The notes under the pieces were generated by a model, which was not told the DNA's origin, searched no databases, and saw only the letters and a program-made list of their open reading frames with translations. DNA of 64,000 bases from Staphylococcus sp. GSSP0090 (GTDB taxonomy: Bacteria; Bacillota; Bacilli; Staphylococcales; Staphylococcaceae), in NCBI RefSeq assembly GCF_013391405.1, contig NZ_JACBFD010000008.1, positions 1-64,000 of the forward strand, read 5' to 3'. A program made the translations under genes and the position numbers. This document shows, piece by piece, positions 1 to 10,685 of this stretch. Position 1 is the first letter of the stretch; each line of letters begins with the position of its first letter.

Positions 1-455
<455 letters not shown>

Positions 456-604
456 TGAATTATGATGTTTGATTAGCTCATAAAATACTAATTTGTGTTA
501 TTTCTAACACTTGTTTTGAACCAACAATTGAATGTTGCGTTCGGAATTAACGTTGACATATTGCAATTCAGTTTTCAATGTTCATTAATGCGTTACAAGA
601 ATTT
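456..604 (-). promoter_or_regulatory. rRNA operon leader with boxA-like element
   Basis: This is the transcribed leader between the proximal rrn promoter and 16S. On the minus strand it contains TTGAAAACTGAAT (578-566), which resembles the boxA-type antitermination sequence of Bacillales rRNA leaders. The AGCTAATCAAACATC stretch just before 16S resembles the usual processing-stem region. Assignment is by resemblance only. Confidence 0.55.
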
Positions 605-633
605 ATTATAACATTAAGTTTTTGTTAAGTCAA
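605..633 (-). promoter_or_regulatory. Proximal rRNA promoter (sigma-A)
   Basis: Reading the minus strand, TTGACT (633-628) is followed after exactly 17 bases by TATAAT (610-605). Transcription would start near 598, about 140 bases before 16S, which is normal for a Gram-positive rrn P2-type promoter. Confidence 0.8.
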
Positions 634-796
634 TAATAAATTTTTATTATTTTTTATTAAGATTGTTGCGTTTTTTAACTCAACATTTAATATTGTATTA
701 TCTTTCAACTATATTAACAAGTGTCAAATTTACACTTTCAATAATTTTTGCTGAATCGATTTAAATTGTAATGCGTCTTGTTTTGACGACTTTTAT

Positions 797-825
797 ATAA
801 TATCAAGATTATTAATAACCGTCAA
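797..825 (-). promoter_or_regulatory. Distal rRNA promoter (sigma-A)
   Basis: Reading the minus strand, TTGACG (825-820) is followed after 17 bases by TATTAT (802-797). Together with the promoter at 605-633 it makes the tandem promoter layout usual for rRNA operons. The remainder of the gap up to 1050 is AT-rich and holds no gene that I can see. Confidence 0.65.
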
Positions 826-1051
826 TATAAAATACAGATCTTTTTAGTTTAATTTTACTACGTAAATTACTAAATATCGTTATGATGTATTTAATTTTTA
901 TTTTGTGTAAATAGATTGTATGACCAATTTCACATTTTGATTACTTTCTTACCTTTTCCTTAATACTATAGCGTGCATTTTTAATTATTCACACTATAAA
1001 CTATCATTAAATATATTTATTAGTAATTTATCTCAAGTAATCATAAATGAA

Positions 1052-1083
1052 AGAAGGGACTCACTAATTAGCAAGTCCCTTCT
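1052..1083 (-). terminator. Terminator after perR
   Basis: A perfect 10-bp inverted repeat (AGAAGGGACT / AGTCCCTTCT) with a 12-base loop lies 58 bases beyond the perR stop codon. The T-run on the minus strand is short (TTCTTTCATTT). Confidence 0.7.
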
Positions 1084-1140
1084 CAATCATTAAGCTTCGT
1101 TTTATAAATGATTTTGTTTAATTATTTACATCATCTATAT

Positions 1141-1587
1141 TTATTTATCTTGGCAATCTTTGCATAACCCATATATTTCCATACGGTGATGCGTTACATT
1201 AAAATCTGTTACGTGTTGTGCTAACTGTTCCACTTCATCTAGTTGAGGATAATGGAAGTCTACGATTTTACCGCATTGTTCACATATAACGTGATAGTGA
1301 TTGTGTGTACTAAAATCAAAGCGACTTGAAGAATCTCCATATGGAAGTTCTTTAACTATACCAATATCTTTAAATACACGTAAATTATTATATATAGTAG
1401 CAACACTTATATTTGGAAAATCAGGTGAAAGTGCTTGATAAATCTCATCTGCTGTCGGATGTGTATGCGAAGCAATTAAAAATTTAAGAATTGCTTGTCT
1501 CTGTGGAGTAATTCTAATACCATTATTTCTCAATGAAGTAATCGAATCCTCTAATTGATGCTCTATCGTTTCCAACTCTGCACTCAT
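1141..1587 (-). CDS. perR: Peroxide-responsive Fur-family repressor PerR
   Basis: PerR is a metal-dependent repressor that senses hydrogen peroxide and, in staphylococci, controls catalase, ferritin, peroxiredoxins and itself. The 148-residue protein has the Fur-family winged helix (residues about 20-85, with the recognition segment [12 protein letters not shown]). It has two zinc CxxC pairs (C102/C105 and C142/C145) and the metal-site histidines in HNHYH (95-99). I chose the ATG at 1587 rather than the upstream in-frame codon because GGTGAGG lies just before it and the protein then begins [11 protein letters not shown], like other staphylococcal PerR proteins. It is monocistronic, with its own promoter, a PerR-like box and a terminator. 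Confidence 0.95.
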   Translation of the reverse strand: MSAELETIEHQLEDSITSLRNNGIRITPQRQAILKFLIASHTHPTADEIYQALSPDFPNISVATIYNNLRVFKDIGIVKELPYGDSSSRFDFSTHNHYHVICEQCGKIVDFHYPQLDEVEQLAQHVTDFNVTHHRMEIYGLCKDCQDK

Positions 1588-1608
1588 TCCCCTCACCATC
1601 TTTCTATT

Positions 1609-1623
1609 TAAGAATTATTATTA
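1609..1623. promoter_or_regulatory. Putative PerR box (autoregulation)
   Basis: TAAGAATTATTATTA matches the PerR consensus TTATAATNATTATAA at 11 of 14 defined positions. It sits right at the expected transcription start of perR. PerR is known to repress its own gene in S. aureus, so autoregulation here is a reasonable inference. AT-rich background makes chance matches possible. Confidence 0.4.
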
Positions 1624-1632
1624 CTTAATATT

Positions 1633-1662
1633 AATATAACTGTTCATATGGGGAAATGTCAA
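1633..1662 (-). promoter_or_regulatory. perR promoter (sigma-A)
   Basis: On the minus strand, TTGACA (1662-1657) is followed after 18 bases by TATATT (1638-1633). The predicted start, near 1626, overlaps the PerR-like box at 1609-1623. Confidence 0.55.
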
Positions 1663-1682
1663 TAAACAAAGCTATAGATACA

Positions 1683-2633
1683 TTAATAGCCATCCAATGC
1701 GTCCACTACATTCTCAATTAGCTCTTCGTTATTGAGAATCGCGTTCAGATTTTTCTTGAATATTTCTGTTACTTCAACCTTATTTTCATTACCGTTACCA
1801 GTAATATGCGCTGTAATCGTTACATTATCTAATTGATATAGTTCATTGTTTGGTTGCAATGGTTCATTTTCAAATACATCTAAGCATGCATGTCTAATTT
1901 CATTATTTTTTAAAATCTCAATCAATATCTCCTCTTTAACAACTGTACCTCTACCTACATTGATAAAAAGTGCATTACTATCCATGAGTTCAAAGTGAGA
2001 AGTTTTAAGTAGATGTATAGTATCTTTAGTCTCTGGAAGTGTATTAACGATAATATTCATTTCAGGTAATACTTCATTCATTTGTTGTATAGCATATGTT
2101 CGATTAAAACCTTCAACATCATGACCAGTTGTATTCATACCTATTACATCCATCCCAAATGCATTTGCTATTTTCGCTGTTTTCTGTGCGATACTCCCCG
2201 TGCCTAAAAACAATATTTTTTCGTCACTGACTCTCGATCCAGTTAATGTAGAATCATAATATTTGTTTTTCTGATTTATATAGGAAGTTCGCATCTTTTT
2301 ATAATCATCTAATATGTACGCAAATATAAATTCTGACATTTGTTTTGCATGTACACCTTTGCCATTCGTTAACTTAATATTATGTTTGCTTATATATTCT
2401 AATGGTAATTTATTAACACCTGTTGCATACCAAGCAATCCAATATAAATTAGGACATTGTGTTAAAAAAGATTCATCTAATTTTCCATCATAACCAAATA
2501 ATATATCTAAGGTTTCTCTATCTTTATCATCAATATCTGATATGCCATTGCTAAATACAAAATCTACATTTGGAAACAATGCTTTTAATTCATTTTCTAA
2601 CTCTCCCAATCTCATTAGACTAACTGCTTTCAT
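1683..2633 (-). CDS. D-isomer specific 2-hydroxyacid dehydrogenase family protein
   Basis: This 316-residue protein belongs to the NAD(P)-dependent D-2-hydroxyacid dehydrogenases, which interconvert 2-keto acids and D-2-hydroxy acids in the cytoplasm. The dinucleotide-binding motif is LGTGSIA (about residues 143-149). The substrate-binding arginine is in NVGRGTVV, and the catalytic pair is in DVFENEP and ITAHITG. The substrate cannot be told from sequence. It starts 6 bases after the bcp stop codon, and its Shine-Dalgarno (GGGGTGAG) lies inside the bcp end, so the two are co-transcribed. This bcp-dehydrogenase arrangement next to perR is what I remember from other staphylococci. Confidence 0.85.
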   Translation of the reverse strand: MKAVSLMRLGELENELKALFPNVDFVFSNGISDIDDKDRETLDILFGYDGKLDESFLTQCPNLYWIAWYATGVNKLPLEYISKHNIKLTNGKGVHAKQMSEFIFAYILDDYKKMRTSYINQKNKYYDSTLTGSRVSDEKILFLGTGSIAQKTAKIANAFGMDVIGMNTTGHDVEGFNRTYAIQQMNEVLPEMNIIVNTLPETKDTIHLLKTSHFELMDSNALFINVGRGTVVKEEILIEILKNNEIRHACLDVFENEPLQPNNELYQLDNVTITAHITGNGNENKVEVTEIFKKNLNAILNNEELIENVVDALDGY

Positions 2634-2639
2634 TTATGC

Positions 2640-3095
2640 TCACCCCAAAATTTGTTTTAATTCATCTATTTGCGTTTTCACCTTAACTTTTTCAATTATA
2701 TCCATAATTTGACCATTTTCATCTAATACAAAAGTAGTCCGCACTATTCCCATGGATTCCTTACCAAATGATTTTTTTAATTGATAAACACCTACGGCTT
2801 CAGATAATTTATAATCCTCATCTACAAGTAAGTCAAAATTCAAATCTAATTTCTTACTAAAATTCTGATGTTTCTTTTTACTGTCACCACTTATTCCGTA
2901 CACACATGCATTAAGTTCATTGAATAAAGTTATATTATCTCTAAAATCACAAGCTTCATTAGTACATGTTGGTGTATTATCTCTCGGATAAAAATATAAA
3001 ATCGCCTTTTTACCTTTAATCGTCTCGTTAGTGATTAACTCACCATTTTGGTTTTCTAATTCAAATGAAGGAAATTGATCTCCTTTTTTCAACAT
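2640..3095 (-). CDS. bcp: Thiol peroxidase, bacterioferritin comigratory protein (peroxiredoxin Q)
   Basis: This is a thioredoxin-dependent peroxidase that reduces hydrogen peroxide and organic peroxides. The 151-residue protein has the thioredoxin fold and the BCP active site PRDNTPTCTNEACDF, with peroxidatic Cys44 and likely resolving Cys49, spaced five apart as in atypical 2-Cys PrxQ enzymes. I chose ATG 3095 because AGGGTGAG precedes it; the upstream GTG lies inside that ribosome binding site. It forms an operon with the downstream dehydrogenase and is divergent from hemL2. Its place next to perR fits a peroxide-defence role. I did not find a convincing PerR box in the short intergenic region. 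Confidence 0.93.
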   Translation of the reverse strand: MLKKGDQFPSFELENQNGELITNETIKGKKAILYFYPRDNTPTCTNEACDFRDNITLFNELNACVYGISGDSKKKHQNFSKKLDLNFDLLVDEDYKLSEAVGVYQLKKSFGKESMGIVRTTFVLDENGQIMDIIEKVKVKTQIDELKQILG

Positions 3096-3177
3096 ATAAC
3101 TCACCCTATTTCTTTTTTTTATTAGTTTTATGATACGATAATAAGCGAAAATATTAAATTAAAAGAGGTTGATAATA

Positions 3178-4467
3178 ATGAAATTTACTGAAAGTGAAAA
3201 ACTTCAGAAATTATCTGATGAATACATTCTTGGTGGTGTTAATTCCCCATCACGTTCTTACAAAGCTGTAGGTGGTGGCGCACCTGTAATGATGCGTTCT
3301 GGTCAAGGCGCCTATTTATATGATGTCGATGGCAATAAATATATAGACTATTTACAAGCTTATGGTCCTATTATCACTGGTCATGCTCACCCTCATATTA
3401 CGAAAGCAATACAAGACCAAGCAGCTTTAGGTATACTCTATGGCACACCTACAGAATTAGAAATAGAGTTTGCCAAAAAATTACGTGACGCTATACCTTC
3501 CTTAGAAAAAATTAGATTTGTTAATTCAGGTACAGAAGCTGTAATGACAACAATTCGTGTAGCGCGTGCTTATACCCAACGCAATAAAATAGTGAAATTT
3601 GCGGGACAATATCACGGACATTCTGATCTTGTTTTGGTAGCAGCTGGTAGTGGGCCATCACAATTAGGTTCTCCAGACTCAGCTGGTGTGCCATTAAGTG
3701 TAGCTCAAGAAGTCATTACTGTTCCCTATAATGATATAGATGCTTATAAAGAAGCAATCGAATATTGGGGTGATGAAATAGCTGCAGTTTTAGTCGAACC
3801 AATTGTTGGTAATTTTGGTATGGTTGAACCAAAATCAGGCTTTTTAGAACAAGTTAACGAAATTACACATAACAATGGAAGTCTTGTGATTTATGACGAA
3901 GTCATTACTGCTTTCCGTTTCCATTATGGTGGTGCTCAGGATTTATATAAAGTTTATCCTGATTTAACTGCTTTTGGTAAAATAATTGGTGGTGGTCTAC
4001 CAATTGGCGGTTATGGTGGCAAACAAGAAATTATGGAACAAGTAGCACCTTTAGGTCCGGCATACCAAGCTGGAACAATGGCAGGTAACCCACTTTCAAT
4101 GAAAGGTGGCATTGCATTATTGGAAGTATTAGAACAAGATGGTGTCTATGAGAAATTAGATGCATTAGGAAAACGATTAGAAGACGGTTTACTTTCTTTA
4201 ATAAACAAACACAATATGACAGCAACAGTAAATAGAGTTTACGGAGCACTTACACTATACTTCACAAATGAAACGGTTGTTCATTATGACCAAGCAGAAA
4301 ATTCAGATGGTGAGGCATTCGCTAAATTCTTTAAACTCATGCTAAATCAAGGTATAAACTTAGCACCTTCTAAATTTGAAGCTTGGTTCCTAACGACTGA
4401 ACATACAGAAAAAGATATCGATGCTACTTTAAATGCCGTCGATTTTGCTTTTAGTCAAATGAAATAA
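3178..4467 (+). CDS. hemL2: Glutamate-1-semialdehyde 2,1-aminomutase, second copy type (HemL2/GsaB)
   Basis: This PLP enzyme converts glutamate-1-semialdehyde to 5-aminolevulinate, the tetrapyrrole precursor. It has 429 residues. The PLP-binding lysine is K268 in [18 protein letters not shown], and SGTEAV (about 117-122), YHGHSD and [10 protein letters not shown] are typical class-III aminotransferase/GSA motifs. The ATG at 3178 is preceded by AAAGAGG at a good distance; a TTG at 3169 would be too close to it. Staphylococci usually have one hemL in the hem operon and a second next to perR/bcp. This location marks the second copy. It is transcribed alone and ends in a strong hairpin. Confidence 0.9.
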   Translation: MKFTESEKLQKLSDEYILGGVNSPSRSYKAVGGGAPVMMRSGQGAYLYDVDGNKYIDYLQAYGPIITGHAHPHITKAIQDQAALGILYGTPTELEIEFAKKLRDAIPSLEKIRFVNSGTEAVMTTIRVARAYTQRNKIVKFAGQYHGHSDLVLVAAGSGPSQLGSPDSAGVPLSVAQEVITVPYNDIDAYKEAIEYWGDEIAAVLVEPIVGNFGMVEPKSGFLEQVNEITHNNGSLVIYDEVITAFRFHYGGAQDLYKVYPDLTAFGKIIGGGLPIGGYGGKQEIMEQVAPLGPAYQAGTMAGNPLSMKGGIALLEVLEQDGVYEKLDALGKRLEDGLLSLINKHNMTATVNRVYGALTLYFTNETVVHYDQAENSDGEAFAKFFKLMLNQGINLAPSKFEAWFLTTEHTEKDIDATLNAVDFAFSQMK

Positions 4468-4483
4468 ACTTGAAATTTACTGA

Positions 4484-4526
4484 TAATAATTGTATAACAA
4501 GTATAAACACAATTATTATTATTTTA
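4484..4526 (+). terminator. Terminator after hemL2
   Basis: A perfect 10-bp inverted repeat (TAATAATTGT / ACAATTATTA) is followed by TTATTTTATT. The next gene's ribosome binding site follows immediately. Confidence 0.6.
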
Positions 4527-4542
4527 TTAAGGAGCGGTACAT

Positions 4543-5637
4543 TTGAAATTAGGAGCCCGTATTCTCAAGACAGGTATAGCCATTATACTTGCTTTGTTTA
4601 TCGCTTCTCTACTACCTAATGAAGCTGGTTTGAAAGCAATTGCTGGGGTCAGTGCTGTGGTTGCTATGCAACCTAGCGTATTTCGGTCAATTAAAACTGT
4701 TTCTGACCAAGCGATAGGTAATGTGTTCGGTGCATTACTTGCTGTAGCAATGGTTACGGTATTTGGAGATAATGTTGTCATTATGGGTGTAACCGTAATA
4801 TTATTGATTGCTGTACTTTTCCGCTTTAATTTAGCACATGTTGCTACTTTAGCTAGTGTGACAGCATTAATTATCATGGGACAACACACAGGAGATTTTT
4901 ATGTTTCTGCATTTTATCGTTTTGTACTAGTTATGATTGGTGTAATCAGTTCTTCAATAGTTAACCTATTATTCTTACCACCAAAATTCGAGTCAAAAAT
5001 TTATTACAACTCATTAAATATTTGTTCCGATATATTTGTCTGGTTCAAATTAGTATTAAATGATACGTCGGAATATCATCATATTAAAGAAGATAGAGGC
5101 GTAATCAGTGGTAGAATTAAGAAGCTTGAACAAACTTTTGTTTACTATGAAGAAGAACGACCTTTAACTAAAAAACAAACATATGCTCAAAACAGGAAAA
5201 AAATATTATTTAAAGAAGTAGTTAGAAGCACACGTCACGCATATGACGTATTGAAAAAAATGAATCGCTACCAAAACGATTTACACAATTTGAATCACGA
5301 ATTACTATTACAGATTAAATTAGAAATCGATACATTGATTGCATATCATGAACAAATATTTATTAGTCTTTCAAAAAAGGCAAAGTATGATGTTGGTCAG
5401 TTTGACAGTCAAATTGAAAATCCACAAAAAAAAGAATTAATGGATGCCTTTCAAAAAGAACTGATTAAAAACCCTTATCAAACAATGTATTCATATGCAA
5501 ATGTCATGCAAATCATTTCTGCTATTGAAGAATATCGTTACACATTAGAACACTTAGACAGATTACGCATTAGTTTCTTCTCATATCATAGCAATGATAA
5601 TGAAATTGATATTTTAGATGAAGATTTCGATTTATAA
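4543..5637 (+). CDS. DUF939/aromatic acid exporter-like membrane protein
   Basis: The function is not known. This 364-residue protein has an N-terminal block of about 150 residues with four to six hydrophobic segments, then a long charged, helical cytoplasmic part. This is the layout of the ArAE/FUSC-like family (DUF939). It starts with TTG at 4543, preceded by GGAG at a normal distance, and no nearby ATG fits. The N-terminal half resembles the protein encoded at 26161-27147 (shared ARxIKTG start, an FGD motif, and LPPK after the last membrane segment), so the two are paralogues. A strong terminator follows. Transport of aromatic acids is only a family-level guess. Confidence 0.75.
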   Translation: MKLGARILKTGIAIILALFIASLLPNEAGLKAIAGVSAVVAMQPSVFRSIKTVSDQAIGNVFGALLAVAMVTVFGDNVVIMGVTVILLIAVLFRFNLAHVATLASVTALIIMGQHTGDFYVSAFYRFVLVMIGVISSSIVNLLFLPPKFESKIYYNSLNICSDIFVWFKLVLNDTSEYHHIKEDRGVISGRIKKLEQTFVYYEEERPLTKKQTYAQNRKKILFKEVVRSTRHAYDVLKKMNRYQNDLHNLNHELLLQIKLEIDTLIAYHEQIFISLSKKAKYDVGQFDSQIENPQKKELMDAFQKELIKNPYQTMYSYANVMQIISAIEEYRYTLEHLDRLRISFFSYHSNDNEIDILDEDFDL

Positions 5638-5643
5638 TTCATG

Positions 5644-5686
5644 ATCGCATAGTACAGCTAACTTAAGCTGTGCTATGCGATTTTTT
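5644..5686 (+). terminator. Strong terminator after the DUF939 gene
   Basis: A 16-bp stem (ATCGCATAGTACAGCT paired with AGCTGTGCTATGCGAT, one G-U pair) with a 6-base loop is followed by six T. Confidence 0.9.
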
Positions 5687-5773
5687 CATCATATTAATAG
5701 TTGTACCGTATTATAAAGTAAATTAAATTGTTTCAGTAAGTTAACAAAAACAAAATGACCGATTTCCGCATAA

Positions 5774-5833
5774 AAAAAGAGCGAAACAAACATCAAAACC
5801 TTATTCGTTTGATTAGTTTGTCTCGCTCTTTTT
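5774..5833 (-). terminator. Terminator after the Sav1866-like exporter gene (bidirectional)
   Basis: An inverted repeat (AAAAAGAGCGA / TCGCTCTTTTT) is extended by AACAAAC/GTTTGTC pairing with one mismatch. Both sides are flanked by A/T runs, so it can work on either strand. No gene lies between 5638 and 5922. Confidence 0.8.
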
Positions 5834-5922
5834 AATTTTAATAAAACGTCATAAGCATATTTTAATATAAGCTATACATTTAAGTGTCCAGTTATAAATA
5901 TATTATTTAAAGTAACGATTAG

Positions 5923-7659
5923 TTATAAATTTTGAATACTGTATAAATGTTCATAAGCACCTTTTTTAGCTAATAATGCTTCATGAGAACCCATTTCTAC
6001 AATTTCACCATTTTCAACTACTACTATCTTATCTGCATGTGTAATAGTAGATAACCTATGTGCAACAATTAAAGTTGTTCTATTTTCACTCAAGACGTTC
6101 AATGCATCTTGAATGATAGATTCACTTTCTAAGTCTAATGCACTTGTTGCTTCATCTAAAATAATAATTGGTGGATTATTCAAGAAGATTCGAGCAATTG
6201 AGACACGTTGTTTTTGTCCACCTGACAACTTGACGCCTCGCTCACCTACTTCAGTATCGTAACCCTCGGAAAGTTCCATAATAAAATCATGTGCATTAGC
6301 CATTTTTGCTGCTTTGATAACTTCTTCATCAGTCGCATTGGGTCTCCCCAATAAAATATTTTCTTTAATTGTATCTGAGAATAAAATATTATCTTGCTGC
6401 ACTAAGCCAATTTGATTTCTTAAACTTCCTGTTAAATAAGATTTAATGTTCGTACCATCTATCTTAATTTCTCCACTTGAAACATCATAAAATCTCGGAA
6501 TAAGGTTAATTAATGTCGACTTACCGCCACCACTCATTCCGACAAACGCGACCGTTTCACCTTTATTAATTTTCAAGTTTATATTATTTAGTATCGTAGC
6601 TTCCTCTGAATTATATTTAAAGCTCACATCGTTGATCTCGATATCGCCTTCCTTAATTTCAAGTGGAAGTGCGCCTTTTTTGTTTTTAATATCATAGCCT
6701 TCATCCATAAGTTGAAAAACACGATCCATAGAAGCAAAACTTTGCGTTAATGTAGTAAAAGATGATACAAGTCTACGTAATGGACCAAATAATTGTTCTA
6801 GATATCCAACAAATGCTGCTAAAGTACCAACAGTGATTGAACCATTAATCGCTAAGAATGCGCCAGAACCAATGACAATTAATGGGCCAACATCTGTAAC
6901 TGTATTGATTGCTGAAAAAGAATACGCATTCCAACGTGTATGATTAAATGCTCTTTGCAAAAAGTTTTGGTTATGTTTATCAAAATTTTGTGCTTCATTA
7001 TCTTCTATTGCAAAGCTTTTAATAACGGACATCCCTTGAACACGTTCATGTAAAAACCCTTGAACTTCAGCTAAAGCCTGTGATCTTTTTCTAGTTAAAT
7101 TTCTTAAACGACCGAAGAAGAAATATACTGTCAATATATACACAGGGAAAATCACTAATGCCGCTAGTGTCAGTTGCACATTGAGATAAAACATAATCGT
7201 CAATGCAATGAGTATCGTAATACAATCTAGCCATATATTCATTAAGCCAGTTAATATAAAATCTTTTGTTTGTTCTACATCATTGATTACTCGTGAAATA
7301 ACTTGTCCTGCTTGATTATTAGCATAAAAACGTGAACTTAATGCTTGTAAATGATTGTATAATCTTTTACGTATATCATATAAAATTTTGTTACTTGTCC
7401 ATTGCGCCAAATATTGTCTTAAAAATTCAATTGGTGGTCTAACAATGACAAAGATAAATACTGCAATGCCCAACGCAATACCTAATCTAGTGAATTTTTC
7501 CTCTACTGTAATAGCGCCATTATTGATAACATCATCAATAACGTATTTAATTAATAAAGGAATTAACATTGGAATACCAAATTTTAAAATTCCGACAAGA
7601 ATTGTAGCAATGATTCGCCATTTATATGGTTTTACAAATTGTATATATCTCCGAATCAT
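5923..7659 (-). CDS. ABC multidrug exporter half-transporter, Sav1866 type
   Basis: This is a homodimeric ATP-driven exporter of the plasma membrane. With the start used here it has 578 residues, the same length as Sav1866 of S. aureus, the exporter with a known crystal structure. The N-terminal half has six membrane segments, and the coupling-region sequence [11 protein letters not shown] is visible. The ATPase half is intact: Walker [10 protein letters not shown] (about 374-382), Q-loop in GLVQQDN, signature LSGGQ, Walker B with catalytic glutamate in [12 protein letters not shown], and H-loop IVAHRLS. ATG 7659 follows GGGGAGG; the upstream in-frame start is in the ribosome binding site. 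Substrates cannot be inferred; drugs and lipids are known for the family. Confidence 0.93.
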   Translation of the reverse strand: MIRRYIQFVKPYKWRIIATILVGILKFGIPMLIPLLIKYVIDDVINNGAITVEEKFTRLGIALGIAVFIFVIVRPPIEFLRQYLAQWTSNKILYDIRKRLYNHLQALSSRFYANNQAGQVISRVINDVEQTKDFILTGLMNIWLDCITILIALTIMFYLNVQLTLAALVIFPVYILTVYFFFGRLRNLTRKRSQALAEVQGFLHERVQGMSVIKSFAIEDNEAQNFDKHNQNFLQRAFNHTRWNAYSFSAINTVTDVGPLIVIGSGAFLAINGSITVGTLAAFVGYLEQLFGPLRRLVSSFTTLTQSFASMDRVFQLMDEGYDIKNKKGALPLEIKEGDIEINDVSFKYNSEEATILNNINLKINKGETVAFVGMSGGGKSTLINLIPRFYDVSSGEIKIDGTNIKSYLTGSLRNQIGLVQQDNILFSDTIKENILLGRPNATDEEVIKAAKMANAHDFIMELSEGYDTEVGERGVKLSGGQKQRVSIARIFLNNPPIIILDEATSALDLESESIIQDALNVLSENRTTLIVAHRLSTITHADKIVVVENGEIVEMGSHEALLAKKGAYEHLYSIQNL

Positions 7660-7696
7660 AAATTTATTTCCTCCCCACACTTACTCGCAAATGAAA

Positions 7697-7724
7697 CAGC
7701 CTACGTTGAATTTCAACGAGGCTG
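7697..7724 (-). terminator. Hairpin between ntdP and the exporter gene
   Basis: The inverted repeat CAGCCTACGTTGAA / TTCAACGAGGCTG has one bulge. On the minus strand it is followed by TTTCATTT. It probably ends the ntdP transcript. Confidence 0.55.
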
Positions 7725-7852
7725 CTATAAACTGGCTATCTTTCATTGTTTATGATTATTTGCTATACCATTTTCAAATAAAAGCTTTTGGCTTTGATTA
7801 ATTATACGCATATCACTATATAGTATAATTTAACTAAAAACATTAAATGTGC

Positions 7853-8413
<561 letters not shown>

Positions 8414-8462
8414 TTAATTTCACATTATAAATTATAACATAACTATGTAGACTACACCGAAT

Positions 8463-9512
8463 CTATGAATGCGATAATAAAAATTTATAAATTTTTGTCA
8501 TGATCACTGGAAAATTATAATTTTCTTTTTCATCCAAATCCATCCACTTCATATTATCAGGTAACTTTAATTCATCTTTATGATTGATTGTTTGTTCTGC
8601 TAAATAAACTTCAATATCCCATGTTATGTGTGTAAACTGATGTTTCAATTTATAAGCAGGTTGTTCTGAAAAATGGATATGAGTATTTAAAATTGAATTA
8701 ATTTGATGAACGGATTCCGCTTCATACATTGGAAATTCCCACATGTTATTTAGTAATTTTTGCGTACGTTTTTCAATTAATACTTCATTATCTTGAGTTT
8801 TAATAATGTACACATGCTGCTTAATATGTTTCTTCTTAACTTTGGTCGTCTTCACTGGTAATGTTTCAACTGTACCATTCACAAATGCTTCGCAGTGTTC
8901 TTGCACCGGGCAAAACATGCACAATGTATTTTTTGGAGTGCAAACTAAGGCACCTAATTCCATCATTGCTTGATTAAACGTCCCGGCGTCTCTTTCAACA
9001 TATGGCTGTAATTCTTGTTCAAATGCTTTTCTGGTAGATTGTAATTTGATATCACGGGTATCATTATTAAGCCTTGACCAAACTCTAAATACATTGCCAT
9101 CCACCGTAGCTAAAGGTAAATCAAATGCGATACTCATCACAGCAGCTTGAGTATAAGGTCCTACGCCTTTCAATTTACCAAAAGTTTCAGGACGATTGGG
9201 TACCTCTCCATTGAAATTTTGATGAACATCTTGAATAGCAGTATGAAAATTTCTAGCTCGACTGTAATAACCAAGTCCCTCCCAGTATTTAAGTACTTCA
9301 TCCTCATGCGCATTACTTAGAGCATCTATAGTTGGAAATCGATTTATAAATCTATGGTAATAATCGATGACCGTTTTAACCTGAGTCTGTTGGAGCATTA
9401 CTTCACTTAACCAGATATAATACGGATTTGAGGTTTCTCGCCACGGCATCTCCCTCTGATTTTTATGAAACCAGTCAACTAAATTTTTTTTGAATTTTGG
9501 TTCATTAAACAT
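8463..9512 (-). CDS. mutY: A/G-specific adenine DNA glycosylase MutY
   Basis: MutY removes adenine mispaired with 8-oxoguanine and so limits G:C to T:A mutations. The 349-residue protein has the helix-hairpin-helix/Gly-Pro loop (KLKGVGPYTQAA) followed by the catalytic aspartate in ATVDGNVFRVWSR. The iron-sulphur cluster ligands are in CTPKNTLCMFCPVQEHC (Cx6Cx2Cx5C). A C-terminal NUDIX-like domain recognises 8-oxoG. The ATG at 9512 has AAGTGAT seven bases upstream, so I preferred it to the in-frame start four codons earlier. It is divergent from the yfhP-like gene. Confidence 0.95.
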   Translation of the reverse strand: MFNEPKFKKNLVDWFHKNQREMPWRETSNPYYIWLSEVMLQQTQVKTVIDYYHRFINRFPTIDALSNAHEDEVLKYWEGLGYYSRARNFHTAIQDVHQNFNGEVPNRPETFGKLKGVGPYTQAAVMSIAFDLPLATVDGNVFRVWSRLNNDTRDIKLQSTRKAFEQELQPYVERDAGTFNQAMMELGALVCTPKNTLCMFCPVQEHCEAFVNGTVETLPVKTTKVKKKHIKQHVYIIKTQDNEVLIEKRTQKLLNNMWEFPMYEAESVHQINSILNTHIHFSEQPAYKLKHQFTHITWDIEVYLAEQTINHKDELKLPDNMKWMDLDEKENYNFPVIMTKIYKFLLSHS

Positions 9513-9634
9513 AAAGCACATCACTTTCTAGTATTTTCTAAAATTTTTCTATATGACGCATAGTGTGTTATTTTTAATATTGGGCATATTAGATTATAAT
9601 GAATATATTATAGACATGAAATGAGTGAATACTT

Positions 9635-10612
9635 ATGGATACAGGAACACATATTGTCATGGGTATCGGACTCACAGCATTAGCGACCCAAGACCCTGCC
9701 ATGGCGGGATCTTTTGCAGCCACAGCTACAACACTTGTAGTTGGCTCATTAATTCCGGATGGTGATACCGTTTTTAAATTAAAAGATAATGCTACATATA
9801 TAGCAAATCATAGGGGGATTACACATTCAATCCCTTTCACTATTTTATGGCCATTATTAATTACACTATTGATTTTTACATTTTTCAAACATGTAGATCC
9901 TACACACGTTTGGTTATGGGCTCAACTTGCAGTATTTCTTCACGTCTTTGTAGATATATTTAATTCTTATGGTACACAAGCGCTCAGACCTATTACAAAT
10001 AAATGGATTCAACTAAGTGTAATTAACACATTTGATCCAATTATCTTTATATTATGGTGCTTAGGTATATTACTATGGTTAGTTGGCGTACATCCATATC
10101 TCGCTTTTTTCCCAATCGTTGCCATACTTGTTGTATATTATATTATTCGCTTCAGAATGCAAGCAATTATTAAACAACAAGCATTGAAACAAATCAAACA
10201 GGAGCACAATCCAGTAAAAGTATTTGTTGCACCAACGATTAGATTCATGCAGTGGCGCGTCGCAGTACAAACAGAAGAACATGATTATGTTGGTCGAAGT
10301 TATGGTAGAAATATTGTATTTAGTGATAAATCCAAACGCCACCCATTCCCTAGTAATGATTTAATGCAATATGTGAAAGATGATAAAAATATAAGAACCT
10401 TCCTAAACTTCTCATCTATTTATCGTTGGCAATCACGTAAATTGGATGATAATACTACAGAAATAAGATTAATTGATTTACGCTATTTAAAAAATGGTCA
10501 TTACTCCTTTGTTGCAATCGCCCATTTAGATGAAAATATGACGATAGACCATTCTTATATCGGTTGGGTTTTCAGTGAAGACAAATTACAACGCAAATTA
10601 TTTGCAAAATAA
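9635..10612 (+). CDS. yfhP: Membrane-bound metal-dependent hydrolase, YfhP/DUF457 family
   Basis: This 325-residue membrane protein belongs to the YdjM/YfhP group (DUF457), annotated as membrane-bound metal-dependent hydrolases. Its exact reaction is unknown. N-terminal motifs shared with the family are DTGTHIVMGIGL, the SLIPDGD loop and NHRGITHSIPF, whose histidines and aspartates probably bind metal. HVFVDIFNSYGTQ carries a further H/D set. Four or so hydrophobic segments lie between residues 20 and 170, and the last 130 residues are soluble. The ribosome binding site is weak (GAGTGA). It is transcribed alone and ends at a strong hairpin shared with the convergent ABC permease gene. Confidence 0.82.
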   Translation: MDTGTHIVMGIGLTALATQDPAMAGSFAATATTLVVGSLIPDGDTVFKLKDNATYIANHRGITHSIPFTILWPLLITLLIFTFFKHVDPTHVWLWAQLAVFLHVFVDIFNSYGTQALRPITNKWIQLSVINTFDPIIFILWCLGILLWLVGVHPYLAFFPIVAILVVYYIIRFRMQAIIKQQALKQIKQEHNPVKVFVAPTIRFMQWRVAVQTEEHDYVGRSYGRNIVFSDKSKRHPFPSNDLMQYVKDDKNIRTFLNFSSIYRWQSRKLDDNTTEIRLIDLRYLKNGHYSFVAIAHLDENMTIDHSYIGWVFSEDKLQRKLFAK

Positions 10613-10620
10613 AGTAATTA

Positions 10621-10666
10621 AAAACTGGAGGTACACGTTAACAATCACGTGTGCCTCCAGTTTTTT
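10621..10666. terminator. Bidirectional terminator between the yfhP-like gene and the TagG-like gene
   Basis: An 18-bp stem (AAAACTGGAGGTACACGT / ACGTGTGCCTCCAGTTTT, one G-U pair) with an 8-base loop has a T-run on the plus side and an A-run on the other. Confidence 0.9.
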
Positions 10667-10685
10667 ATCACTTGACTAACAGATA

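Noticed and set aside
4527..4889. A 120-codon frame on the minus strand, opposite the DUF939 gene.
   Set aside because: It is wholly antisense to a well-supported gene, has no family resemblance and mirrors the codons of a hydrophobic region.
7355..7801. A 148-codon plus-strand frame spanning the start of the ABC exporter gene.
   Set aside because: It lies mostly antisense to the exporter, runs through its hairpin region and shows no family pattern.
9635..10612. The yfhP-like gene as a LexA-type or SOS regulator of the adjacent mutY.
   Set aside because: The protein is a membrane protein of the DUF457 family with no DNA-binding motif; adjacency to mutY is only divergent placement.
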